From: Maribacter arcticus
GTDB lineage: Bacteria > Bacteroidota > Bacteroidia > Flavobacteriales > Flavobacteriaceae
Length of the DNA: 64,000 nucleotides
Assembly (NCBI RefSeq): GCF_900167935.1
Contig: NZ_FUYL01000002.1
Span: 527,695 to 591,694, forward strand
Reading direction: 5' to 3'
A program made the translations under genes and the position numbers. Of this stretch, positions 10,408 to 19,403 are shown in pieces. The notes under the pieces were generated by a model, which saw only the letters and a program-made list of their open reading frames with translations, was not told the origin of the DNA and did not search any database. The first letter of the stretch is position 1. Every line of letters begins with the position of its first letter.

Positions 10408-10809
10408 ATGAATGAGGAAATTATAGTGCTGTTAATAGACGATTCGGATGTTGACAATTTTATAAATAAGGCTATAGTTTCAAAAGAAGAGTATGTTTCC
10501 CAGATTATCGTCAAAAATTCTGGCTTAGATGCTCTTGTGTTTTTAAACATCATTGTGGATCAGCCAGAATCTTATCCAGATTTTATTTTTCTAGACATAA
10601 GAATGCCTGGCATGTCTGGCTTTGAATTCTTAGAGGAATATATGAAGTTACCAGAGGCCATAACAAATCATCCAAAAATATATATCTTAAGTTCTTCAAT
10701 GGATCCTTTAGATAATGAAAAAGGTGCAAACTATAGCGTTGTTAAAGGACACTTAACCAAACCCCTCGCACATCACAACCTTACTGATTTATTATTAGCA
10801 GATTCTTAA
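10408..10809 (+). CDS. Single-domain response regulator
   Basis: The gene encodes a stand-alone CheY-like receiver of about 133 residues with no DNA-binding domain. It has the acidic pair in VLLIDDSDVDN, the phosphoacceptor Asp in FIFLDIRMPGMSG, the Ser of YILSSSMD and the Lys of LTKPL, so the active site is complete. I chose the ATG at 10408, four bases after the kinase stop; an in-frame ATG at 10387 inside the kinase gene would add seven residues. The tight coupling makes it the probable phosphate acceptor of the upstream kinase, in the style of small Rcp1-like regulators that often serve phytochrome or multi-PAS kinases. Confidence 0.87.
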   Translation: MNEEIIVLLIDDSDVDNFINKAIVSKEEYVSQIIVKNSGLDALVFLNIIVDQPESYPDFIFLDIRMPGMSGFEFLEEYMKLPEAITNHPKIYILSSSMDPLDNEKGANYSVVKGHLTKPLAHHNLTDLLLADS

Positions 10810-10854
10810 ACACCCTGTTTATATTTATTTTGGTCTTTTAAATTATCCTGTTTT

Positions 10855-10875
10855 AACTCTATAAGAGTTTTTATT
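10855..10875 (+). terminator. Weak terminator-like hairpin after the two-component genes
   Basis: AACTC-TATAA-GAGTT forms a five-base-pair stem directly followed by TTTTA. The stem is short, so this is only a candidate terminator for the kinase/regulator pair. Confidence 0.3.
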
Positions 10876-10945
10876 TCAATGGTTAAAATGATAATATATT
10901 CTTAATAAACCTACGGTTTCATACGCTTTTATTATTTTGCCCCTT

Positions 10946-11806
10946 ATGAAAATTTATCCTGTTGAAACTGGTAATTTTAAATTGGACGGTGGTGCCATGT
11001 TCGGTGTGGTTCCAAAAACTATTTGGCAGAAAACAAATCCTGCAGATTCAAATAATCTTATTGATATTGCGGCTAGAAGTCTTTTGATAGAAGACGGTGA
11101 CCGCCTGATATTAATAGATACAGGTATGGGGGATAAGCAATCTGATAAATTTTTTGGTTATTATTATCGCTGGGGAGACTATTCTATTGATACTTCTTTA
11201 AAAGAACTTGGATTCCATAGAGATGATATCACTGATGTTTTTTTAACACATCTACACTTTGACCACTGTGGTGGTGCCATACAGTGGAACAAAGATAGAA
11301 CTGGTTATGAGCCCGCTTTTAAAAATGCACGTTTCTGGACCAATGAAAACCACTGGAAATGGGCAACGGAACCCAATCCACGAGAAAAAGCTTCTTTTTT
11401 AAAGGAAAACCTCATCCCCATGCAAGAAAGTGGTCAATTAACTTTTATTAACCATACAAGCGAAAATTTCCTTCATAATAGTCCATTAGGTTTTGACATC
11501 CGTTTCGTAGACGGTCATACCGAAAAACAAATGTTGCCTCAATTTTCTTATAAAGGAAAGACTATAGCATATGTGGCAGACCTTATACCAACTGTTGGGC
11601 ATATTCCATTACCCTACGTAATCAGTTATGACACAAGACCTTTAATTACCATGACAGAAAAAGAATTATTCTTAAATGATGCAGTGGAAAATAACTATTA
11701 TCTATTTTTTGAACATGACGCACATAATCAACTATGTACCTTAAAACATACCGAAAAAGGTGTTCGATTGAATCAAGTTTATTCTTTTGATGAAATCTTC
11801 AATTAA
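10946..11806 (+). CDS. Metallo-beta-lactamase-fold hydrolase
   Basis: The product, about 286 residues, is a cytosolic MBL-fold metallohydrolase. The zinc motif HxHxDH is present as THLHFDHCGG near residue 104, with later ligands in FVDGHTEKQM and the active-site Asp in AYVADLIPT. I start it at the ATG at 10946 (MKIYPVETGNF), not the TTG three codons earlier. There is no signal peptide. The pattern resembles the AttM/quorum-quenching-lactonase and related esterase subgroup, which cleaves lactones or esters, but the substrate cannot be deduced. It stands alone, with about 50 bases before the subtilase gene. Confidence 0.82.
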   Translation: MKIYPVETGNFKLDGGAMFGVVPKTIWQKTNPADSNNLIDIAARSLLIEDGDRLILIDTGMGDKQSDKFFGYYYRWGDYSIDTSLKELGFHRDDITDVFLTHLHFDHCGGAIQWNKDRTGYEPAFKNARFWTNENHWKWATEPNPREKASFLKENLIPMQESGQLTFINHTSENFLHNSPLGFDIRFVDGHTEKQMLPQFSYKGKTIAYVADLIPTVGHIPLPYVISYDTRPLITMTEKELFLNDAVENNYYLFFEHDAHNQLCTLKHTEKGVRLNQVYSFDEIFN

Positions 11807-11859
11807 CTTTACACTACTATACATTAACTAATAAATCATTTATATTAAAGTTCCCATTT

Positions 11860-13512
11860 ATGACAAATACATATTTAAAATCATTATTTGCTCTTTCAAT
11901 TGTTGCATTACTAACCAGTTGTGGTAGTACGAGTTCGGCAACAGGCGGGGGCGGACTAATTCTCACTCCCGTTGAGAATATTGATACAACCCCTTTAAAA
12001 ATAGCAGACCTCACCACAAGTGAAAAGAATAATTGGGGACATTTAGATTTAGTAGCAGACACTATACCAGGAATGAGTGTTGATAAAGCATACGCTGAAA
12101 TTATAAAAAACAGAAAAGGAACTAAAACCATTGTAGCAGTTCTTGACTCGGGTATTGATTTAAACCATGAAGATCTTGATGGAGTTCTATGGACAAATAC
12201 CAAAGAAAAAGCAGGCAACAATATCGACGATGATGGCAATGGCTACATAGATGATATTCATGGATACAATTTCTTAGGCGAATCTTACAATGAACAACTA
12301 GAGTACGTTCGTATGTTGCGCTTAAACATTGGTGACGCAGCAACGCTTTCGAAGGCAAAAACAAAACTAGATGCAAAATATAACGAGGCTCTACAGGGTA
12401 AACAGCAATACGAGCAAATATTACAAGCTGTTAAAAATGCAGGCGCAGGTGTTAAAGAATATTTGAAAAAAGATACGTACACTAAAGAAGATTTGGCGGG
12501 CATAAAGACAACTGATGAAGCTATGCAACGAAACATTGCTGTTCTTAATCAAATGTTCAGCATTCAAGACTCTATCCCTAAGGTATTAAAGGAATTAAAT
12601 GAGGGCGTTAAATATTATACCGAGCAACTCAACTACAACTTAAATAAAGACTTCAACGGTAGATTACCTGTAGGTGATGACGCATATGATATAAGTGATG
12701 TAAATTATGGTAACGGTAACCCTAAAAACAGGGTTGACGATGAAAGCCATGGTACACATGTTGCTGGTATTATAGCTGCTGAACGTAATAATGGTAAAGG
12801 AGTAAATGGAGTTGCCAACAACGTTGCAATTATGAGTATCAGAGCCGTACCAAATGGTGATGAATATGATAAAGATATCGCGCTAGGTATTCGCTATGCT
12901 GTTGATAATGGTGCCCGAGTTATAAATGGAAGTTTTGGAAAATCATTTTCACCAAAATCAGAATGGGTATATGAAGCGATTAAATATGCCGCTGAAAAAA
13001 ATGTGCTTTTTGTACATGCAGCAGGTAATGATGGTGCAAATCTAGACGACCCAACTAATGGTAATTACCCAAATGACCAAGTGAACAACGGTCCTGAAAT
13101 TGCAGATAATGTAATAACCGTTGGTGCTTTGAATCCGAAATATGGTTCAGAATTGGTAGCAAGCTATTCTAATTACGGTAAAGTAAATGTTGATGTTTTT
13201 GCTCCTGGTACCGATATCTATTCTACCTTCCCAAACAATGAATATGAGTATTCACCAGGCACGTCAATGGCAGCACCTGCCGTAGCGGGAGTAGCAGCCT
13301 TGGTAATGTCACAATATCCATCACTTACAGCAGCACAGGTAAAAAATATTCTGTTGCAATCTGGTCTTCCAATTAAAACTAAAGTGATATTAGGTGGAGA
13401 TAATGCTAAAAGTGCTTCATTAGACCAAATTTCAACTTCTGGAAAAATCGTGAATGCCTACAATGCATTAGTATTGGCAAGCAAAGTAGCTGCAGGACAG
13501 ATTCAATTATAA
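11860..13512 (+). CDS. Subtilisin-family (S8) serine protease, lipoprotein
   Basis: The 550-residue protease has a lipoprotein signal (SIVALLTSCGSTSS, lipid Cys near residue 21), so it is exported and membrane-anchored. The catalytic triad is complete: Asp in VAVLDSGIDLNHEDL (about residue 96), His in ESHGTHVAGII (about 299) and Ser in PGTSMAAPAVAG (about 469). Between Asp and His there is a mostly helical, charged insertion of about 120-130 residues (roughly 145-270), much longer than in subtilisin, where the two are some 30 residues apart. The M1 peptidase gene follows after 16 bases, so the two are likely an operon for degradation of extracellular or periplasmic protein. Confidence 0.93.
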   Translation: MTNTYLKSLFALSIVALLTSCGSTSSATGGGGLILTPVENIDTTPLKIADLTTSEKNNWGHLDLVADTIPGMSVDKAYAEIIKNRKGTKTIVAVLDSGIDLNHEDLDGVLWTNTKEKAGNNIDDDGNGYIDDIHGYNFLGESYNEQLEYVRMLRLNIGDAATLSKAKTKLDAKYNEALQGKQQYEQILQAVKNAGAGVKEYLKKDTYTKEDLAGIKTTDEAMQRNIAVLNQMFSIQDSIPKVLKELNEGVKYYTEQLNYNLNKDFNGRLPVGDDAYDISDVNYGNGNPKNRVDDESHGTHVAGIIAAERNNGKGVNGVANNVAIMSIRAVPNGDEYDKDIALGIRYAVDNGARVINGSFGKSFSPKSEWVYEAIKYAAEKNVLFVHAAGNDGANLDDPTNGNYPNDQVNNGPEIADNVITVGALNPKYGSELVASYSNYGKVNVDVFAPGTDIYSTFPNNEYEYSPGTSMAAPAVAGVAALVMSQYPSLTAAQVKNILLQSGLPIKTKVILGGDNAKSASLDQISTSGKIVNAYNALVLASKVAAGQIQL

Positions 13513-13528
13513 TATTTATAAAATACAC

Positions 13529-15382
13529 ATGACTAAATCAATCTTAAGTTTTTTTATCGCATTATTCACTATTGGTTTAATAGCTCAGAACAAAACTGAC
13601 TATTGGCAACAACATGTAGACTATACCATGGAAGTGGATATGGATGTTGATAGTTTTCATTACACCGGAACCCAAACTTTGGTCTACACCAATAATTCGC
13701 CAGATGAATTGAAAAGGGTTTACTTCCATTTATATTTTAATGCCTTTCAACCAGGTAGTGAAATGGATATTCGTTTGCAAACTATTGCTGATCCTGATGG
13801 TCGTATGATATCCAAAGAGAAGAAAAGTAGAATTTCTACCCTCTCAGAAAGTGAAATTGGTTATCTACACGCTACTTCCTTAACGCAGAATGGTAAGAAA
13901 GTGATGTATTCTGAAGAAGGCACTGTATTAGTCGTTGACTTAGATTCACCAATAGCACCGGGTAGTAAGTCTACTTTTAACATGTCTTTTAATGGTCAAG
14001 TTCCTTTACAGATAAGGCGTACTGGTAGAAATAATGAGGAAGGTGTTGCCTTGTCTATGAGCCAATGGTACCCAAAACTTGCAGAATATGATTTTGAAGG
14101 ATGGCACGCAGACCCATACATAGCTCGAGAATTTCAAGGGGTTTGGGGAGATTTTGATGTGAAATTAACCTTAGATAAAAAGTATACTGTTGGCGGTACC
14201 GGTTATCTTCAAAACCCAAATGAAATAGGGCACGGGTACGAAACCCCTGGAACAAAAATTAAAAAGCAAAAAGGGAAAACATTAACCTGGCATTTTAAAG
14301 CACCCATGGTTCATGATTTTATGTGGGCGGCAGATCCTGAATACATTCACGATATACAACAAGTGCCAAATGGTCCGGTATTACATTTCCTATATAAGAA
14401 CAACCCTAAAATATTAGAAAACTGGAAAAATCTTCAACCAAAAACAGTTGAGGCTATGGAATTTTTCAATAAGAATATCGGTGAATATCCTTACGATCAA
14501 TATTCTGTTATACAAGGTGGTGATGGCGGAATGGAATATGCCATGTCTACCCTAATAACTGGTGACCGTAAATTTGGTAGCTTAGTTGGTGTAATGGCAC
14601 ATGAAATGGCGCATTCTTGGTTTCAGCACATATTGGCGACCAATGAAGCAAAACACGAGTGGATGGATGAAGGGTTTACTTCTTTTATCTCTAAACTTTG
14701 TATGAGCGAAATAATGGACTTGGATAAGGACAATCCTTTTGAAGGTACTTACAAAGGGTATAGAAATCTAGCGCTATCTGGTAAAGAACAACCACAGACT
14801 ACTCACGCAGATCGTTATGACCTTAATTTTGCTTACGGTATCTCAGCATATAGTAAAGGCTCTATTTTCTTATCTCAATTAGGGTATGTGATTGGTCAAG
14901 ATAAATTAATGGAGACCATTCGTAAATACTATGCTGATTTTAAGTTTAAACATCCGGTTCCTAATGATATTAAACGAGTTGCAGAAAAAGTCTCTGGTTT
15001 TGAACTAGATTGGTATTTAACTGATTGGACCCAAACAACAAACACCATTGATTATGGTATTAAAGATGTTATAGCTTCAGATAATTCTACTAAAGTAACC
15101 TTAGAACGTATCGGGTTAATGCCAATGCCTATAGATGTTTTGGTGGTGTATAAAGACGACACAAGAGAAACATTCTACGCACCTTTACGAATGATGCGTG
15201 GGGAAAAAGAAAATCCTTATGCTGGTATTGAAAGAACTGTTTTAGAAGATTGGCCTTGGGCTTACCCAACCTATGATTTTGTAATCAATAAACCTTTGTC
15301 GACCATAAAAGCTGTTGTTATCGATCCATCACAATTAATGGCTGACATTAATTTGGAGAACAATGTTTGGCAAGCGGAGTAA
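13529..15382 (+). CDS. M1 family zinc aminopeptidase
   Basis: This secreted 617-residue protein starts with a signal peptide (SILSFFIALFTIGLIAQ). It has an N-terminal beta domain, then the gluzincin catalytic domain: exopeptidase-type motif GGDGGMEYAMST near residue 332 (Tyr where the classical GAMEN has Asn), and HEMAHSWFQH near 357 with the third zinc ligand Glu in EWMDEGFTSF. This is the M1 pattern for removing N-terminal residues from peptides. It probably works after the S8 protease encoded just upstream. No later domains are visible. Confidence 0.92.
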   Translation: MTKSILSFFIALFTIGLIAQNKTDYWQQHVDYTMEVDMDVDSFHYTGTQTLVYTNNSPDELKRVYFHLYFNAFQPGSEMDIRLQTIADPDGRMISKEKKSRISTLSESEIGYLHATSLTQNGKKVMYSEEGTVLVVDLDSPIAPGSKSTFNMSFNGQVPLQIRRTGRNNEEGVALSMSQWYPKLAEYDFEGWHADPYIAREFQGVWGDFDVKLTLDKKYTVGGTGYLQNPNEIGHGYETPGTKIKKQKGKTLTWHFKAPMVHDFMWAADPEYIHDIQQVPNGPVLHFLYKNNPKILENWKNLQPKTVEAMEFFNKNIGEYPYDQYSVIQGGDGGMEYAMSTLITGDRKFGSLVGVMAHEMAHSWFQHILATNEAKHEWMDEGFTSFISKLCMSEIMDLDKDNPFEGTYKGYRNLALSGKEQPQTTHADRYDLNFAYGISAYSKGSIFLSQLGYVIGQDKLMETIRKYYADFKFKHPVPNDIKRVAEKVSGFELDWYLTDWTQTTNTIDYGIKDVIASDNSTKVTLERIGLMPMPIDVLVVYKDDTRETFYAPLRMMRGEKENPYAGIERTVLEDWPWAYPTYDFVINKPLSTIKAVVIDPSQLMADINLENNVWQAE

Positions 15383-15411
15383 TTGGATATTGTACTATTT
15401 AAGATAACAAC

Positions 15412-15431
15412 GCCTCCTTTTTAAGGGGGGC
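15412..15431 (+). terminator. GC-rich hairpin between M1 peptidase and rnpA
   Basis: GCCTCC and GGGGGGC form a six- to eight-pair stem (with G-T pairs) around a T-rich loop, the most GC-rich spot of this intergenic gap. No T-run follows, so it may act as a partial terminator or an mRNA-stability element rather than a full stop. Confidence 0.35.
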
Positions 15432-15456
15432 AAATCTTCATAATAATTATTTCATA

Positions 15457-15840
15457 ATGGATGTATCCTTCGGTAAAAAGGAAAAACTTAAAAGTAAAAA
15501 ACTCTTCACCCAATTGTTTGAAGAAGGTAAGGGTGTTTCCGTATATCCGTTGAAGTTAATTTATATCTGTACCGAAAAGAAGGAAGCCCCTATTCAAACA
15601 GGAGTAACTGTATCAAAGAGAAATTTCAAAAGTGCCGTTAAAAGAAATAGAATAAAGCGCCTATTACGAGAGTCTTACAGACTTAATAAAGCATTGATTT
15701 TTAACAATACAGATGCAAACTTTGCGTTTCTATTTTTATACCTTGGTAAGGATATGCCTTCCTTTGAGCTATTAGACCAGAAAATGAAGCTCGTATTGAA
15801 CAAGTTTAAGCTCCAGATTAATGAAAAAAATACTCAGTAA
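15457..15840 (+). CDS. rnpA: Ribonuclease P protein component
   Basis: The 127-residue basic protein is the protein subunit of RNase P, which with the catalytic RNA trims the 5' leader from precursor tRNAs. It begins with the FGKKEKLKSKKLFTQLFEEG helix and carries the family signature VSKRNFKSAVKRNRIKRLL with the RNR motif that contacts RNA. rpmH, its usual neighbour in many bacteria, is absent; in Flavobacteriia rnpA is often followed by an S41 protease, as here. The last 20 bases overlap the start of the S41 gene in another frame, indicating translational coupling. Confidence 0.95.
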   Translation: MDVSFGKKEKLKSKKLFTQLFEEGKGVSVYPLKLIYICTEKKEAPIQTGVTVSKRNFKSAVKRNRIKRLLRESYRLNKALIFNNTDANFAFLFLYLGKDMPSFELLDQKMKLVLNKFKLQINEKNTQ

Positions 15841-17449
15841 AAAAGTACTTGTACCCATTATAGCGATTGTCTTTCTCTTTGTAGGGAGTAGTTATAAAAG
15901 TGACTTTTTTGAAATAGCGAAGCAAATAGAAATTTTCACTACCCTGTTCAAAGAATTGAACATGAATTATGTGGATGAAACCAACCCTGCAGAATTAATG
16001 GATACCGCCATTAAAAACATGTTAGAGGAATTGGATCCTTATACCAAATTTTTAAACGAACAAGATGTTGAAACCTATCGCATAAATAATGCTGGCGAAT
16101 ATTCTGGCATAGGCGCTATGGTTCGCTCATTTAAAGATAAGTTGTTAATTATTGAGCCACACCAAGGGTACCCTGCAGATAAGGCTGGTTTAAAAGCAGG
16201 AGATGAGATTATACAGATAGGAGACATAAAAGTAGCTGATTTTGAAGAAAACGCCAGTGAGCTCTTAAAAGGCGCAAACGGATCAACAGTGACCGTAACT
16301 TATAAAAGGCAGGGTAAAACGAATACAACTACTATTACTCGTGAAGGTATAGAGGTTGATGCGGTTCCTTACTTTAAAATGATTGATGATAAAACTGGTT
16401 ATATTGTATTGGCAAAATTCAATGCAAAAGCTACCGAACAAACAAAGGCCGCCTTGCTGGACTTAAAAGGAAAAGGTGCCGAAAAAATAATACTAGACCT
16501 TAGAGATAACCCTGGTGGGTTGCTTTCTGAAGCAATTAATGTGACTAACCTTTTCGTGCCCAAAGGGGAATTAGTGGTAACAACTAAATCTAAAGTCAAA
16601 AAATTTAATCGAGAATACCATACCAACAATCAACCTGTAGATGAAGAGATTCCTTTAGTGGTTTTAGTAAATGGCAGCAGCGCTTCGGCAAGTGAAATTG
16701 TATCGGGCAGCTTACAAGATTTAGATAGGGCGGTAATCATGGGCGCAAGAAGTTTTGGAAAAGGCCTAGTTCAACGCCCCTTAAAATTAACGTACGGAAC
16801 CCAGTTAAAAGTAACCATTTCAAGATACTACACTGCTTCTGGCCGCTGTATTCAAGCATTAGATTATTGGAATAGGGATGAAAGTGGCAATGCCGTAAGA
16901 AACACAGCATATAATGATTTCACTACCCGAAATGGCAGAAAAGTACAAGATGGAGGTGGAATTTTACCAGACATTGAAGTGGCTACCTCTAAAACCAATG
17001 ACCTTACATTGGCCTTACTTCAAAACAATGTAATTTTTGATTATGCTACCAATTACTTTTATGCGCATAAATATAACTCGGTTACCGATTTTAAATTTAC
17101 AGATGCTGATTTTAGTTCTTTTAAAAATGATGTAAAGAAAAGTAGTTTCTCTTTTGAGACTAAAGCAGAGAAGGCCATTAAAAATGCACTCTCAGGAGAT
17201 GAAAATGACTTCTTGGGAAGCGATGTTAAGGATAGTTATAAAACACTTTTGGCTAATATAGAAAAAGGCAAAATTAATGCTCTTGACAAATACCAAAGCG
17301 AGATTCAAAAAAATCTAGAAGATGAAATCGTAAAACGATACTTCTACAGAGATGGGTTATACCAGTATTATTTAAATAACGATGAAGCTATTTTAGCGGC
17401 AACAGAATTATTAGGAAATAATTCTAAGTATAACGGTATTTTAAAATAG
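15821..17449 (+). CDS. S41 family carboxyl-terminal processing protease
   Basis: The 542-residue exported protease starts within rnpA. An N-terminal hydrophobic segment (VLVPIIAIVFLFVGSS) anchors or exports it. A PDZ domain spans about 85-170 (PADKAGLKAGDEIIQIG). The tail-specific protease domain carries LDLRDNPGGLLSEAINV, the nucleophile Ser in VNGSSASASEIVSGSLQD (about residue 288) and the catalytic Lys in SFGKGLVQRP (about 313). Such enzymes clip C-termini of periplasmic proteins. About 130 helical residues follow the protease core. It converges on the DUF1080 gene with only seven bases between them and no obvious terminator. Confidence 0.93.
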   Translation: MKKILSKKVLVPIIAIVFLFVGSSYKSDFFEIAKQIEIFTTLFKELNMNYVDETNPAELMDTAIKNMLEELDPYTKFLNEQDVETYRINNAGEYSGIGAMVRSFKDKLLIIEPHQGYPADKAGLKAGDEIIQIGDIKVADFEENASELLKGANGSTVTVTYKRQGKTNTTTITREGIEVDAVPYFKMIDDKTGYIVLAKFNAKATEQTKAALLDLKGKGAEKIILDLRDNPGGLLSEAINVTNLFVPKGELVVTTKSKVKKFNREYHTNNQPVDEEIPLVVLVNGSSASASEIVSGSLQDLDRAVIMGARSFGKGLVQRPLKLTYGTQLKVTISRYYTASGRCIQALDYWNRDESGNAVRNTAYNDFTTRNGRKVQDGGGILPDIEVATSKTNDLTLALLQNNVIFDYATNYFYAHKYNSVTDFKFTDADFSSFKNDVKKSSFSFETKAEKAIKNALSGDENDFLGSDVKDSYKTLLANIEKGKINALDKYQSEIQKNLEDEIVKRYFYRDGLYQYYLNNDEAILAATELLGNNSKYNGILK

Positions 17450-17456
17450 AAGTCGT

Positions 17457-18332
17457 CTATTCATAAGAACACGATTTAGCATCTGAAACAACGAAATACT
17501 CTTTATAGTTTTTAGCCTTAGGGTCTGTACACCCTTTTAAATTCTTGATTTTAATATCCCTGAAATCGATAGGTTGACCTTCGCTTTGTAATGCTATTAA
17601 CCCTTCTTTTAAAGGCTTACCATCTTGCTTAATTTTAGGGTCATAACCATTCGCTACTTCTCCGCCAATTTGTGGCTTTGTGTATTGCAATACGGTTTTT
17701 CCATTTATGATGTGCGTAATTAAAGAATCATGCAATACAATTAATTCTGCTGTTACCCATTGATCACCAAAATAGGTGTCTGAACTCGAATTAATACAGT
17801 GCCTAGGGTCTATCTTACCCTCATAAACCACATCTGTACCCGGAGAGCACATGTTGCCCGTAGGTCGCTCTATACCCTCTTCTATTCCTGCCAAAAATTG
17901 CATTTCTACAGAAATTGGCCAGTCTTGCTCTTTAAGCATCGTTTTGGGGTCTTGCGAGTGGAACATTATCCCACTGTTTTTCATGGTATACTCTGGTGCA
18001 CCTTGATAAAGTTCACCAACAAATCTATATTGCATAGTCAAATGAAAATCAGAGAAAGGTTGATTATAATATAAATGAGAAAAACGGTAGTTGAACTCCC
18101 CTTCATACTGATCATAGCGTACTTTTACCATACCATCTTCTGCCCTAAATGTTTCCCCATAATTATCACCAACTTCATAGTGATGAATTTTTGTTGTCCA
18201 TCCACTTAAATCACTTCCATTAAACATCGTTTCCCAACCATCTTCTGTCTGTTGAGATATTAATACACCACATCCTAATAAGAATAATAGTGCCGTAAAA
18301 GTTAAGCTGGTCTTTAGAAATTGTACTTTCAT
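17457..18332 (-). CDS. DUF1080 (3-keto-disaccharide hydrolase-like) lipoprotein
   Basis: The 291-residue protein has a lipoprotein signal (LTFTALLFLLGCG). The body is a jelly-roll DUF1080 domain, recognisable from WETMFNGSDLSGWTTKIHHY, NSGIMFHSQDPKTM, and the closing PIDFRDIKIKNL. Members resemble concanavalin-type lectins or glucanases, and some hydrolyse 3-keto-glycosides. The last 24 residues form a small Cys-containing motif, CTDPKAKNYKEYF...CSYE, of the kind found at the ends of secreted Bacteroidota proteins. It is the last gene of a minus-strand set with the PIG-L deacetylase 50 bases upstream, pointing to glycan or modified-sugar breakdown at the cell envelope (inference). Confidence 0.85.
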   Translation of the reverse strand: MKVQFLKTSLTFTALLFLLGCGVLISQQTEDGWETMFNGSDLSGWTTKIHHYEVGDNYGETFRAEDGMVKVRYDQYEGEFNYRFSHLYYNQPFSDFHLTMQYRFVGELYQGAPEYTMKNSGIMFHSQDPKTMLKEQDWPISVEMQFLAGIEEGIERPTGNMCSPGTDVVYEGKIDPRHCINSSSDTYFGDQWVTAELIVLHDSLITHIINGKTVLQYTKPQIGGEVANGYDPKIKQDGKPLKEGLIALQSEGQPIDFRDIKIKNLKGCTDPKAKNYKEYFVVSDAKSCSYE

Positions 18333-18382
18333 TTTTTTGGTTTTTTGTTTAATCGGATATTTTTTAAAGTCTAAAATCTAAT

Positions 18383-19222
18383 TTAATCAAATAGAGAATC
18401 AGAGTCTTTAGAAGGTGCTTCGAACTTTCTCAAATAAATGATTCGTTCATTTTTATTTCTTCTATTGATAAATTCTTCTTTTGTTAGCTTCGGGTCAATT
18501 TGACTATAATGACATTTGTATGAATCAAATGCCCTACTTAGATCTTCCGTTGAATATGATATTTTGGTTCTTAAGTATTTCATATCCTGCCCTCTCAAGA
18601 TTTTGGTGTCAGCGTCATCTATTGATTCAGAAGGTGTGCCATAATAGAATAAGGACATTGGTTTCTCCCATTGCTTACTCAAATATACCTGTGTTACCGA
18701 AGCGCCTACCAACCTGTGATCCATATGGGTTGAACCTCCATCCGGTCCCCAAGTAATTAGAACATCTGGCCGAACCATTTCAATAATATCTTTTAACTCT
18801 AAAACAATAGCCCTAGCATGTGGTACATGACCATCATAGCCTTCATCAGCTTTTAACTGGTCGTGGTATTCTAAATGTGTCAATTCTGCCCCTAATTGAT
18901 TAGCAGCACACTTCATTTCTTCTCTACGGGTAGCGACCAATGTTTCTCCTGCTATATGGTCATGAAAATCATTAGTACCATATCTACCGTCTGTAACAAT
19001 GACCAAATGCACTTTGGCACCTTCCCGTGTGTATTTTGCTAAAATTGGTGCTACTGTACTTTCATCATCTGGGTGTGCAAACACCGCCAAAATTGTTTTT
19101 CCTTCGTAAGGTTTTTGACCACGTACCTCAACTGTATTAAAAAGAATTAGTGATGTAAGGAAAATGAGAACTAAAGAGTGGCGCCTCATGAGAATTAATA
19201 ATGCAGCTTTTTTATGATTCAT
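18383..19222 (-). CDS. PIG-L family N-acetyl (LmbE-like) deacetylase, exported
   Basis: This 279-residue enzyme belongs to the LmbE/PIG-L zinc deacetylases. The signature VFAHPDDEST lies around residues 48-56 and the second zinc-binding element, THMDHR, near residue 160. The family removes acetyl groups from N-acetyl-glucosaminyl substrates. A hydrophobic leader (LVLIFLTSLILFNTVEV) indicates export; a second ATG 11 codons in (MRRHSLVLIF) would give a more usual signal peptide, so the start is uncertain. It sits between DUF5009 and DUF1080 genes on the same strand, which fits processing of amino-sugar glycans. Confidence 0.87.
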   Translation of the reverse strand: MNHKKAALLILMRRHSLVLIFLTSLILFNTVEVRGQKPYEGKTILAVFAHPDDESTVAPILAKYTREGAKVHLVIVTDGRYGTNDFHDHIAGETLVATRREEMKCAANQLGAELTHLEYHDQLKADEGYDGHVPHARAIVLELKDIIEMVRPDVLITWGPDGGSTHMDHRLVGASVTQVYLSKQWEKPMSLFYYGTPSESIDDADTKILRGQDMKYLRTKISYSTEDLSRAFDSYKCHYSQIDPKLTKEEFINRRNKNERIIYLRKFEAPSKDSDSLFD

Positions 19223-19403
19223 AATACCTCGTTTTACTTTTGAATATTTTAAAAAGACCTTCCTAAAAGTTCACATTTAAATATAATACATGTTGCTTGA
19301 TTTACGCCTTTTTATATTGTAGTATAACAAATCTGTAATGTTAATGACTTAACTATAAATTAGAAACAGAATTGAAGTATTGTGTTTTCTAGTACGTAAT
19401 ACT

